This document shows, one piece after another, positions 45,760-53,584 of a stretch of 64,000 bases of DNA (within the stretch, counting starts at the first letter, position 1; the number at the start of each line of letters is the position of its first letter). The translations under genes and the position numbers were made by a program. The notes under the pieces are model-generated. The model was not told the DNA's origin, did no database searches, and worked only from the letters and a program-made list of their open reading frames with translations. This DNA is from Saccharomonospora piscinae (GTDB taxonomy: Bacteria > Actinomycetota > Actinomycetes > Mycobacteriales > Pseudonocardiaceae): positions 390,480-454,479 of the forward strand of contig NZ_VCEK01000003.1 of NCBI RefSeq assembly GCF_005862235.1, read 5' to 3'.

Positions 45760-47682
45760 GTGACTTCCGCGAAACCTAAAACTCTGCCGCGACTGATCGA
45801 AGTGGAGGAATTCTTCGCCGACCCCGATTTCTCCAATCCCTCGATCTCCCCGGACGGATCACGAATCGCCTTTCTGGCGCCTGCGCACGGACGCCGGAAC
45901 GTGTGGGTGTGTGGGGTCGACGAGGACCCCGCCAACGCCGTCTGTGTCACCCACGACGCCCGTCGCGGTATCACGAACTACTTCTGGACCGACGATCCAC
46001 GCTGGCTGCTGTACCTGCAGGACACCGACGGCAACGAGGACTGGCATCTGTTCCGGGTCGATCTCACGGCTCCCGGCGAGCCCGCCGTGGATTTGACGCC
46101 CATGGCGCCGGGCTCCCGGGTTTTCAGCGCCGAACCGCTGGCCGCGCAGCGCGCCACGATGATCGTGGCCATGAATCAGCGGCCGGAGTTCGTCGACCAT
46201 TTCCTGGTCGATGTCGCCACCGGGACGGTGACGTTGCATCTGGAGCAGGACGACCCGAATGGAACTGTGCTGCTCGATCGGTCGGGCGAGCCCGCCTTCG
46301 CGTGGCGCCTGACCGAGGACGGGGACTACGAGTTCTCCGCCATCGAGTCGGGCACCGGCGAACGGCGGGTGCTGCGCCGGATGGGTGGCACCGCATACCC
46401 GATGGTGGTGCAGCCGCAACTGGTGACGCCGGACGGTACGGGGCTGCTGATCGGGGCGTACCAGGACTCCGATGATCTGCGGTTGGTTCGTCTCGACCGG
46501 GAGACCGGAGAGGAGCGCGTGCTCGCCGCCGTCGAGGGGCACAGTCTCGACGTGCGTGGCGCGATGGCACCCGGGGTGCTGCCCCCAATGGTGTTCACCA
46601 GCCGACGCACGCACGAGGTCATCGCGGCCCGGTTCGTCGGTGACCGGCCTCGGATCGAAGTCCTGGACGCTCACTTCGCCGACGTCTACGCCGCGTTGTC
46701 GACGCTGTCCGACGGGGTGCTGAGCACGTTGTCCTCCGACGAGTCGGAACAACGGTGGATCGCGACGTTCGTCCATGACCGCGATCCTTCGGTGACCTGG
46801 TTGTACGACCACGCCACGGGAGAGAGCCGCCAGCTCTTCCGCGGGTTCCCGCGGCTGAACCCGGCTGACCTGGCGCCGATGACCGCCGTGCACTTCCCGG
46901 CGCGCGACGGATTGCCGCTGAACGGATTCCTGACGCTGCCGGTCGGGACCGAGCCCGTGCGGCTGCCCCTGGTCCTGCTGGTGCACGGCGGGCCCTGGTT
47001 CCACGACGCATGGGAGTACAACCCCGTCGTCCAGTTGCTGGCGAACCGCGGGCACGCGGTGCTGCAGGTCAACTTCCGCGGCTCCACGGGCTACGGCAGG
47101 CGCCACACCGAGGCGGCCGTCGGTGAGTTCGCCCGAGCGATGCACACCGACCTCATCGACGCCGCCGACTGGGCCGTGGAGCAGGGCTACGCGGATGCGG
47201 ATCGGATCGGCATCTTCGGTGGTTCCTACGGTGGCTACGCCGCACTCGTGGGCGTCACCGTGACCCCCGACTACTTCGCGGCCGCGGTCGATTACGTCGG
47301 CATCTCCGACCTGACCAACTTCCTCCGCTCGGTGCCGCCGCTCGCGAAGGCGCACATGCTGAACAACTGGTACGCCTACGTCGGGGATCCCGAGGACCCC
47401 GATGCCGAGGCCGACATGCTGGCCCGTTCTCCGATCACGATGGTCGACCACATCCGCACACCGCTGCTGGTCGCGCAGGGAGCCAACGACGCTCGCGTGG
47501 TGCAGGCGGAATCCGACAACATCGTCGCGTCCCTGCGGGAGCGGGGTGTGCCCGTCGAGTATCTCCTGGCCGAGGACGAGGGCCATGGTTTCGAGAATCC
47601 CGAGAACCAGATTTGGCTGTATCGCGCGGTCGAGAAGCACTTCGCCGAGCATCTCGGGGGCCGACGTCACCCCGAACGGTAG
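45760..47682 (+). CDS. S9 family prolyl oligopeptidase / acyl-peptide hydrolase
   Basis: Predicted 640 aa. The N-terminal half is a beta-propeller (SISPDGSRIAFLAP, FWTDDPRWLLYLQDTDGNEDWHLF), the C-terminal third an alpha/beta hydrolase with nucleophile GGSYGGYAAL (S489), acid region QGANDARVVQ and EDEGHGFENPEN for the His. LVHGGPWFHD supplies the oxyanion site. No signal peptide, so cytosolic. GTG 45760 is chosen for the CGAGGAG upstream; ATG 45712 overlaps the MerR gene and lacks one. Substrate unknown; it may also degrade peptide antibiotics. Confidence 0.92.
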   Translation: MTSAKPKTLPRLIEVEEFFADPDFSNPSISPDGSRIAFLAPAHGRRNVWVCGVDEDPANAVCVTHDARRGITNYFWTDDPRWLLYLQDTDGNEDWHLFRVDLTAPGEPAVDLTPMAPGSRVFSAEPLAAQRATMIVAMNQRPEFVDHFLVDVATGTVTLHLEQDDPNGTVLLDRSGEPAFAWRLTEDGDYEFSAIESGTGERRVLRRMGGTAYPMVVQPQLVTPDGTGLLIGAYQDSDDLRLVRLDRETGEERVLAAVEGHSLDVRGAMAPGVLPPMVFTSRRTHEVIAARFVGDRPRIEVLDAHFADVYAALSTLSDGVLSTLSSDESEQRWIATFVHDRDPSVTWLYDHATGESRQLFRGFPRLNPADLAPMTAVHFPARDGLPLNGFLTLPVGTEPVRLPLVLLVHGGPWFHDAWEYNPVVQLLANRGHAVLQVNFRGSTGYGRRHTEAAVGEFARAMHTDLIDAADWAVEQGYADADRIGIFGGSYGGYAALVGVTVTPDYFAAAVDYVGISDLTNFLRSVPPLAKAHMLNNWYAYVGDPEDPDAEADMLARSPITMVDHIRTPLLVAQGANDARVVQAESDNIVASLRERGVPVEYLLAEDEGHGFENPENQIWLYRAVEKHFAEHLGGRRHPER

Positions 47683-47745
47683 CGCTGGCGTGCCGTGGGA
47701 TACCACGTGGTTCCCACGGGGTCGTGGCGGTGCCATGATGGCGCC

Positions 47746-48384
47746 GTGAGTGCTCAGGACCGCGAACTGCTGGTGGAGAAGTCGCCGCTGCCGGACGGCG
47801 TGGACGAGCGGATACGACGTCAATTCACGTTCCTCATCGAGGTCGATCAGCTCAAGGCGGTGCTCCGGCAGTCGCCGCTGGCCTCGGCACCACGGCGGGA
47901 GAACGACGCGGAACACTCCTGGCACCTGGCGATGATGGTGGTGCTGCTGGCAGAGTATTCCGACGAACCACTCGACGTGGCCCGCACGGTCGAGCTGGTC
48001 CTCGTCCACGACCTCGTGGAGATCTACGCCGGTGACACCCCGCTCTACGACGGCACCGCCGCGGAGAATCAGCTCGAGCGGGAAGTTCGCGCGGCGGAGG
48101 AGCTGTTCGCGCTGCTGCCCGGCGACCAGGCGCGGCGGATGCGGGAGCTGTGGGACGAGTTCGAGGCACGCCGCACGCCCGAGGCGCGCTTCGCGAAGGC
48201 GATGGACCGGCTGCAACCGCTGCTGCTCAACTGGATGGCGCGGGGCGGAACGTGGCGGACGCCCGGCGTGAGCGCTGACGACGTGCGTCGGCGCAAGGCA
48301 GTGATCGGCGATGCCTCCACGGCTCTCTGGCAGGCAGGACAGCGTCTCATCGACGAGGGCCAAGCCCGCGGCTGGGACCGCTGA
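47746..48384 (+). CDS. HD-domain phosphohydrolase (YfbR/HDDC2-like)
   Basis: Predicted 212 aa. HD-type metal site: AEHSWHLAMMVVLLAEY, then LVLVHDLVEIYAGD and a late Asp in FAKAMDRLQPLL, the H...HD...D pattern. Relatives (YfbR, HDDC2) are 5'-deoxynucleotidases. GTG 47746 lies 6 bases after CATGAT, a possible -10 box. The frame upstream of it has no domain content. It begins a run of small independent genes. Confidence 0.85.
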   Translation: MSAQDRELLVEKSPLPDGVDERIRRQFTFLIEVDQLKAVLRQSPLASAPRRENDAEHSWHLAMMVVLLAEYSDEPLDVARTVELVLVHDLVEIYAGDTPLYDGTAAENQLEREVRAAEELFALLPGDQARRMRELWDEFEARRTPEARFAKAMDRLQPLLLNWMARGGTWRTPGVSADDVRRRKAVIGDASTALWQAGQRLIDEGQARGWDR

Positions 48385-48432
48385 CGCGGTTATTCGTTCG
48401 TCGCCCGCCGCTCGGGCTGGTAGAAGCGGGGG

Positions 48433-49149
48433 ATGCGACTGGAAAACATCATCTGGGACGCCAGGGACCCGCGACGGCTCGGTGCGTTCTGGGCCGCCGC
48501 CCTGAACGCGGAGCCACAGATCGACGACCCCGATCACTACGAGGCCCGGTTGTCCTTCGCGCCCGGCTACTTCCTCGATCTGTGTTTCCAGCCCGTGGCC
48601 GAACCGTCGCGTGCCCCGGCGCGGTTGCACCTCGATCTCGCCGGGGGCGCGCGGCAGGGCGAGATCGTGGACCGGCTGCTCGGCCTCGGCGCGACCCACG
48701 CCGACGTCGGGCAGGGCGAGGTGCCGTGGGTGGTACTCGCGGACCCCGAGGGCAACGCGTTCTGCGTCATGGAACACCGCGACGCCTACGCCGGGGCCGA
48801 ACCCATCGCGGCGCTGCCGCTGGACAGCGCCGATCCGGAGCGGGACGCGGCGTTCTGGGCCGAGCTGACCGGCTGGACGCGGGTCGGCGGCCCGGCAGCG
48901 GCGACGCTGCGCCATCCCTCCGGCACCGGGCCCCTGCTGGAACTGTGCCCCGAGCCGGAACCCAAGCGGGGCAAGAACCGGCTGCATCTCGACGTCCGCC
49001 CCGACCACGCCGACGACCCGGTGCTGGGCCGGCTGGCCGAACTCGGCGCCCGCACCGTCGAGCCTGCCGCGCCCGACCTGCCGTGGACGGTGTTCACCGA
49101 TCCGTCCGGCAACGAGTTCTGCGTGCTCGCGCCCGAGGCGGGAGGCTGA
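48433..49149 (+). CDS. VOC (glyoxalase-fold) protein with two domains
   Basis: Predicted 238 aa made of two tandem glyoxalase-like domains, each starting with a D(P)xR..(A/R)FWAxL motif (residues about 10-25 and 131-148) and ending with WVVLADPEGNAFCVM and WTVFTDPSGNEFCVL. Metal ligands expected for true glyoxalases are incomplete, so binding or resistance roles are as likely as catalysis. The methyltransferase gene starts 3 bases after its stop. Confidence 0.88.
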   Translation: MRLENIIWDARDPRRLGAFWAAALNAEPQIDDPDHYEARLSFAPGYFLDLCFQPVAEPSRAPARLHLDLAGGARQGEIVDRLLGLGATHADVGQGEVPWVVLADPEGNAFCVMEHRDAYAGAEPIAALPLDSADPERDAAFWAELTGWTRVGGPAAATLRHPSGTGPLLELCPEPEPKRGKNRLHLDVRPDHADDPVLGRLAELGARTVEPAAPDLPWTVFTDPSGNEFCVLAPEAGG

Positions 49150-49151
49150 CG

Positions 49152-49889
49152 GTGCCCGACGCGCTGTTCGCCGACCCACGGCTCGCGCCGCTGTACGACG
49201 AGCTGGAGGACTACCGCGACGATCTCGACCCGTACCTCGCGATGGCGCACGAGTTCGGGGTGCGCCGGGTGCTCGACGTGGGGTGCGGGACGGGCACGTT
49301 CGCCTGCCTGCTCGCCGAGCGCGGCTACGACGTTGTCGGGGTCGACCCGGCCGCCGCGTCGCTGGAGGTGGCGCGCGCCAAGCCGTTCGCCGACCGGGTT
49401 CGCTGGCTGCCCGGGGACGCCACGACGCTGCCGCCGTTGACGGTGGAGCTCGCCACGATGACCGCCAACGTCGCGCAGGTCTTTCTCACCGACTCCGACT
49501 GGCACGCCACCCTGCGCGGCATCCATGCAGCGCTGGGTCCCGGCGGGCGGCTGGTCTTCGAGACGCGTGATCCCGCGCGGCGCGCGTGGGAGGACTGGAC
49601 CCTGGACCGCATGCTCACCGAGTTCGACGTCCCCGGCGCCGGTGTGGTCACCGCCTGGCGGGAGGTGCTGGCCGTGGCGCTGCCGCTGGTCACCTTCCGC
49701 TGGACGTACGCGTTCGCCTCCGGCGAGACCCTGACGTCGGACTCCACCCTGCGGTTCCGCTCGCGCGCCGAGGTGGCGGAGTCGTTGGAGCGCGCCGGTT
49801 ACCGCGTGGAGGACGTCCGTGACGCGCCCGACCGGCCGGGACGGGAACTGGTGTTCGTGGCGCGACCACTGTTCGGTGTTCGGTATTGA
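49152..49889 (+). CDS. Class I SAM-dependent methyltransferase
   Basis: Predicted 245 aa. SAM-binding motif RVLDVGCGTGTFACLLAERG (about residues 38-57), acidic VGVDPAAASLEVARAK, LPGDATTLPP and a motif-III-like GPGGRLVFETRDP. Substrate unknown. GTG 49152 lies two bases after the VOC gene stop. Its stop codon lies in the loop and arm of a 21-bp perfect hairpin. Confidence 0.9.
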   Translation: MPDALFADPRLAPLYDELEDYRDDLDPYLAMAHEFGVRRVLDVGCGTGTFACLLAERGYDVVGVDPAAASLEVARAKPFADRVRWLPGDATTLPPLTVELATMTANVAQVFLTDSDWHATLRGIHAALGPGGRLVFETRDPARRAWEDWTLDRMLTEFDVPGAGVVTAWREVLAVALPLVTFRWTYAFASGETLTSDSTLRFRSRAEVAESLERAGYRVEDVRDAPDRPGRELVFVARPLFGVRY

Positions 49890-49909
49890 CCGAACACCGA
49901 ACAGTGGTC
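49864..49909. terminator. 21-bp perfect bidirectional terminator
   Basis: Left arm 49864-49884 and right arm 49889-49909 are exactly complementary with loop ATTG; the inner repeats are TGTTCGGTGTTCGG and its complement. The methyltransferase stop is formed by the loop and first arm base. It separates the convergent methyltransferase and GNAT genes. Confidence 0.88.
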
Positions 49910-49923
49910 CGGCCGCATCGTGA

Positions 49924-50493
49924 TTACGGCAGGGCACGCCACTCGTGGGCGAGCACAGCCATCACGTACGCGTCGATCCACTCGTCGTCCCAGCGCAGCG
50001 CCTGCCTCCGGGTGCCCTCCCACCGGAAGCCGGCCTTCTCGTACACGTGGATCGCGCGGGGGTTGAACGCGAAGACCTCCAGCTCGATCCGGTGCAGGCC
50101 CACGGTGTCGAAGGCATGGGCCAGCACCAGCCGGGTGGCCTCGGTGCCGTAGCCGCGACCGAGGTGGCGGCTGCCCGCGAGGGCGATGCGGAACGCGCAC
50201 GACCGGTTGTGGGTGTCGAGTTCGCTGAGCACGACCTCGCCGAGGTACTCGCCGGACTCGCGGGCCGTGATCGCGAGATCGAGGCGGTCGTCGTGGTCCG
50301 CGCGGGTGGCGTACCACCACTCGGCCTGCTCTCGCTCGCGGCCGGACTCCAGCGCGCGATGGGTGCCGGTGAGCCGCTGCACCTCCGGATCGGCGAGCAT
50401 CGTGAGCAGGCCCGGAACATCGGTGACGGAGACGGGACGCAGTACGACGGCCGAGCCCGGCATCGTCGGCTTGTCGGCGAACGAGAGGTGCAT
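49924..50493 (-). CDS. GNAT family N-acetyltransferase (RimJ-like)
   Basis: Predicted 189 aa. The acetyl-CoA site is seen as RHLGRGYGTEATRLVLAHAFDTVGLHRIELEVFAFNPRAIHVYEKAGF (about residues 109-157), typical of the RimJ/RimL type acting on protein or small-molecule amines. LRPVSVTDVPGLL marks the N-terminal strand. Start ATG 50493. Divergent from the two-component operon, with the first GATGAG palindrome in the shared 122-bp region. Confidence 0.88.
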   Translation of the reverse strand: MHLSFADKPTMPGSAVVLRPVSVTDVPGLLTMLADPEVQRLTGTHRALESGREREQAEWWYATRADHDDRLDLAITARESGEYLGEVVLSELDTHNRSCAFRIALAGSRHLGRGYGTEATRLVLAHAFDTVGLHRIELEVFAFNPRAIHVYEKAGFRWEGTRRQALRWDDEWIDAYVMAVLAHEWRALP

Positions 50494-50552
50494 GGCGCTC
50501 GATCGTGCCGTGATCGGCCCACCACAGCCAGCCGATTTCGCGGCATGGGTTC

Positions 50553-50570
50553 GATGAGAGTGTTCTCATC
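50553..50570. promoter_or_regulatory. GATGAG-N6-CTCATC palindrome, site 1
   Basis: GATGAG-AGTGTT-CTCATC, 46 bases before the acidic-protein/kinase/regulator operon. A TAGACT -10 box (50603-50608) lies 7 bases before the GTG start, so the transcript is probably leaderless. The same 18-bp format occurs at 53567 and 54845. Confidence 0.75.
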
Positions 50571-50615
50571 CGGCACTCACGGTCGCGCCATGCCGGGCCT
50601 TTTAGACTCGGCCAG

Positions 50616-50963
50616 GTGAAACGCCCGTTCGCCATCTCCGCGGCTCTCGTGGCGGTCGGTGGAGTGCTCGGGCTGGTGTTCTGGCTGCCCGGCTCCGAGC
50701 CGCCGGGCCCGTTGCCGGAGCCCATCACCGTCAGCAGGCCCGCGGCGCCGCCCGGCAGCGGTGCGGTCTCCACCCCGCCGCCGACAGGCGCGCACGGCGA
50801 CGATCACGAGGACGGCGACGACGACCTCGATGACGACTTCGACGAGGACGATGACGACGGTGTGGTGGAGCCGCCGCCCGCGTTGGACGACATCGACGAC
50901 CGAGACGACCTCGACGACGATGACGACGGAGACGACGACGGCGACGACGGCGACGACGGATGA
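50616..50963 (+). CDS. Exported/anchored protein with poly-Asp tail, partner of the two-component system
   Basis: Predicted 115 aa. Residues 5-25 form one hydrophobic segment (FAISAALVAVGGVLGLVFWLP), a membrane anchor or signal peptide; a Pro-rich linker follows, then about 50 residues dominated by Asp (long D/E runs with DDGDDGDDG at the end). No known family. Its stop overlaps the histidine kinase start (ATGA), making it the first gene of that operon. An outside-facing acidic tail could bind divalent cations or cationic peptides, but this is inference. Confidence 0.75.
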   Translation: MKRPFAISAALVAVGGVLGLVFWLPGSEPPGPLPEPITVSRPAAPPGSGAVSTPPPTGAHGDDHEDGDDDLDDDFDEDDDDGVVEPPPALDDIDDRDDLDDDDDGDDDGDDGDDG

Positions 50964-52429
50964 GCCCCACCGTGGCACCGCGGCGGCGGGGGTCGTCCAC
51001 CGCCCGCGCGCGCATCCTCGGCTGGCTGCTGCTGCTCGTGCTCGCGGCGGTCGCGGTGCTCACTCTGGTGACCTGGCGGCTGTCGGTGGCCGACGTCGAC
51101 AGCCGGATGGACGACGCGCTGCGCACCGAGGTCGAGGAGTTCGGCACGCTGACCGAGAGCGGGATCGACCCGGCCACCGGGCAGCCCTTCACGGGCGTCG
51201 ACCAGGTGCTCAACGTGGCCATCACCTACAACCTGGCCCGCCCGAACGAGAAGTTCCTCGGCTATGTGGACGGCACGTTCGCCTACCAGAGCCGCCAGCA
51301 GGCCCCGGTGTTGCTGGCGAACGACCCGGCCTTCACCGACCTCGTGGCCGGGGTGCGCGAGCCGAAGGAAGGGCGCTACGAGAGCGCGGCGGGGGAGGTG
51401 CGGTACCTGGCGGTGCCGGTGCGGCTCGACGGCGATGCCCGGCAGGGGGTGATCGTGGCCGCGTACTTCGCCGACCAGGAACGGGACGGGGTCAACGACA
51501 TCGCCCGGTTGATGCTGCTGGCGGGCGTGGGCACGGTGCTGCTGGCCGCCGCGGGGGCGTGGATCGTAGCGGGGCGCATCCTGCGGCCGTTGCGGGACAT
51601 CACGGTGACCGCGCGGTCGATCACCGACACCGAGCTGTCGCGCCGCATCCCGCAGCGTGGCGACCGGCCCGGTGACGAGATCGGCGAGCTGGTCAACACG
51701 GTGAACGCGATGCTCGATCGGGTCGAGCGGGCGGTGGCGGTGCAGCGCCGGTTCGTCGACGACGCGGGACACGAACTGCGGACGCCGATCACGATCGTGC
51801 GCGGTCACCTCGAAGTGCTGGACCCCGCCGACCCCGAGGACGTCGCGAGCACGGTGGCGCTCGTGGACGACGAGCTGAGCCGGATGAACCGCATGGTGTC
51901 CGACCTGCTGCTGCTCGCACGCTCGGAGCAGCCCGAGTTCCTGCGGGCCGAACCGGTGGACGTCGCCGCACTCACGGAGTCGATCGTGGAGAAGGTCACG
52001 GGCCTGGGACAGCGGCAGTGGGTGCTCGACGGGCTCGCGCGGGTCGAGGCGGTACTGGACCCGCAGCGCATCACGCAGGCCGTGGTGGCGCTGGCCGACA
52101 ACGCCGCCCGGCACACTCCCGACGGCGGGCGGATCGCCGTCGGCTCGGAGCAGGCCGCGGGCGTGGTGCGGTTCCACGTCGCCGACTCCGGGCCCGGAGT
52201 CGCGGAGGCGGACCGGGACCGGATCTTCGAACGGTTCGCGCGCGGTGGTGCGGGCCGCCGCACCGAGGGCGCGGGACTCGGCCTGTCGATCGTGCGGGCC
52301 GTCGCCACCGCACACGGCGGGCGGGTGGTACTGGACAGCGAGCCCGGGCACGGCGCCACCTTCACGGTGGAGGTGCCCACCGTGGCGGCACCACCGCCGC
52401 CGGGCCGCCACACCGAGGGAGGACGATGA
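50960..52429 (+). CDS. Sensor histidine kinase
   Basis: Predicted 489 aa membrane kinase. TM1 at about residues 21-41, an extracytoplasmic sensor of about 135 residues, TM2 near 180-203, HAMP, then HisKA with H271 in DDAGHELRTPITIV, and HATPase boxes ALADNAARHTPDGG (N box), DSGPGV and GAGLGLSIVRAV. It would autophosphorylate and pass phosphate to the regulator encoded next. It overlaps both neighbours by 4 bases (ATGA). Confidence 0.94.
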   Translation: MSPTVAPRRRGSSTARARILGWLLLLVLAAVAVLTLVTWRLSVADVDSRMDDALRTEVEEFGTLTESGIDPATGQPFTGVDQVLNVAITYNLARPNEKFLGYVDGTFAYQSRQQAPVLLANDPAFTDLVAGVREPKEGRYESAAGEVRYLAVPVRLDGDARQGVIVAAYFADQERDGVNDIARLMLLAGVGTVLLAAAGAWIVAGRILRPLRDITVTARSITDTELSRRIPQRGDRPGDEIGELVNTVNAMLDRVERAVAVQRRFVDDAGHELRTPITIVRGHLEVLDPADPEDVASTVALVDDELSRMNRMVSDLLLLARSEQPEFLRAEPVDVAALTESIVEKVTGLGQRQWVLDGLARVEAVLDPQRITQAVVALADNAARHTPDGGRIAVGSEQAAGVVRFHVADSGPGVAEADRDRIFERFARGGAGRRTEGAGLGLSIVRAVATAHGGRVVLDSEPGHGATFTVEVPTVAAPPPPGRHTEGGR

Positions 52430-53091
52430 GCCGCATCCTGGTCGCGGAGGACGAGCCCCGCATCGCCGCGTTCGTCAGGAAGGGCCTCACCGCCAACGGT
52501 TTCACGGTGACGGTGGTGGAGGACGGGCCGGGCGCGTACGAGTACGCGCTCACGGGGTCGTTCGATCTGCTGGTGCTCGACATCGGACTGCCCGGAATGG
52601 ACGGTTTTACCGTTCTGCGCCAACTCCGTGCGCAGCGCTGTGCCATCCCGGTGATCATCCTGACGGCGCGGGACAGCGTGGGGGACACGGTGGCGGGGCT
52701 GGAGGGCGGCGCCGACGACTACATGCCGAAGCCGTTCCGGTTCGAGGAACTGCTCGCCAGGGTGCGGCTGCGGCTGGTGTCCGAGCGGGCGACCGAGCCG
52801 ACCGTGCTCGTGTGCGGGGGGCTGCAACTCGACCTGCGCACGCGCCGCGCGCACGTCGCGGGCGCGGTGGTGGATCTCTCCGCGCGGGAGTTCGCGCTCG
52901 CCGAGACGTTTCTGCGGCATCCCGGCCAGGTGCTCTCGCGTGAGCAACTCCTGAGCCGGGTGTGGGGCTACGACTTCGATCCCGGCTCCAACGTCGTCGA
53001 CGTCTACGTGCGCTATCTCCGGCGCAAGCTCGGCGGCGACCGGATCACCACCGTGCGCGGCATGGGCTACCGGCTGGAGGAGCGGGACTGA
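52426..53091 (+). CDS. OmpR-family response regulator
   Basis: Predicted 221 aa. Receiver domain with acidic pocket EDE at residues 8-10, phospho-acceptor D52 (LVLDIGLPGMDG) and K-containing YMPKPFRFEEL; C-terminal winged helix with LSAREFALAETFLRHPGQVLSREQLLSRVWG and VDVYVRYLRRKLG. Start ATG 52426 overlaps the kinase stop and follows GAGGGAGG. It most likely binds the three GATGAG-N6-CTCATC sites at 50553, 53567 and 54845, including its own promoter. Confidence 0.94.
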   Translation: MSRILVAEDEPRIAAFVRKGLTANGFTVTVVEDGPGAYEYALTGSFDLLVLDIGLPGMDGFTVLRQLRAQRCAIPVIILTARDSVGDTVAGLEGGADDYMPKPFRFEELLARVRLRLVSERATEPTVLVCGGLQLDLRTRRAHVAGAVVDLSAREFALAETFLRHPGQVLSREQLLSRVWGYDFDPGSNVVDVYVRYLRRKLGGDRITTVRGMGYRLEERD

Positions 53092-53099
53092 GAGTCGGC

Positions 53100-53137
53100 A
53101 GGGCCGGGCAGTCGCGTGCCGCGTCGTGCCCGGCCCT
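53100..53137. terminator. Terminator between the regulator and acidic-protein genes
   Basis: AGGGCCGGGCA (53100-53110) and TGCCCGGCCCT (53127-53137) form a perfect 11-bp stem with a 16-base loop, placed between two convergent stops, so it may serve both directions. Confidence 0.8.
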
Positions 53138-53143
53138 CGATGC

Positions 53144-53485
53144 TCAGTCGTCGTCCGGGCTGTCGTCGGCGCCGTCGGGCGTGTTGTCGGGCGAGTCGTC
53201 CGCGTCGTCGGGCGTGTTGTCCGGCGAGTCGTCCGGGGTGTCGTCGGGACTGTTGTCCGGGCTGTCGTCGGCCTGGTTGCCCGCCTTGCCCTGAGCCTGC
53301 TCATCCCGCTCGTCACCCGGCGCGGTGGGTTCGCCGGTCGGGGACTGCGCCGCGGTCACCTCGATCGGCTTGAGCTGCGAGGACTCCGTGCCGTCGTCCG
53401 CCAGGGCGATGCCGGTACCGGCGATCCCGAGGCCCGCGATCGCGGCACCGACGGTGACGACCTTCCAGTTGGGTCGTGCGGCCAT
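53144..53485 (-). CDS. Exported protein with Asp/Ser/Pro repeat tail
   Basis: Predicted 113 aa. A signal peptide or anchor (WKVVTVGAAIAGLGIAGTGIALA) is followed by a short linker and a C-terminal tail of degenerate 8-residue repeats, DDSPDNTP and variants, over about 40 residues. No known family. GGAAAGGA precedes ATG 53485. The second GATGAG palindrome lies 82 bases upstream of this start, linking it to the two-component system it converges on. The longer frame upstream reads through the APH gene and is rejected. Confidence 0.75.
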   Translation of the reverse strand: MAARPNWKVVTVGAAIAGLGIAGTGIALADDGTESSQLKPIEVTAAQSPTGEPTAPGDERDEQAQGKAGNQADDSPDNSPDDTPDDSPDNTPDDADDSPDNTPDGADDSPDDD

Positions 53486-53566
53486 GGTCGCTTCCTTTCC
53501 TGTGGGGTGTGTCGTGTCCGACGAGATCCAGATTTCCGGGCGGGCGTGAGAACTCCCGAAGCGCTG

Positions 53567-53584
53567 GATGAGGGGCTTCTCATC
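53567..53584. promoter_or_regulatory. GATGAG-N6-CTCATC palindrome, site 2
   Basis: GATGAG-GGGCTT-CTCATC, upstream of the Asp/Ser/Pro-repeat protein and overlapping the last codon of the APH-fold gene. Both site 1 and site 2 continue as CTCATCCGGC. Confidence 0.75.

Noticed and set aside
45859-49179. A 1106-codon open frame on the minus strand
   Set aside because: It is antisense to the S9 peptidase, HD hydrolase and VOC genes, all with clear motifs. Long antisense frames are expected in DNA with this third-position GC bias, and the translation is low-complexity Arg/Gly/His.
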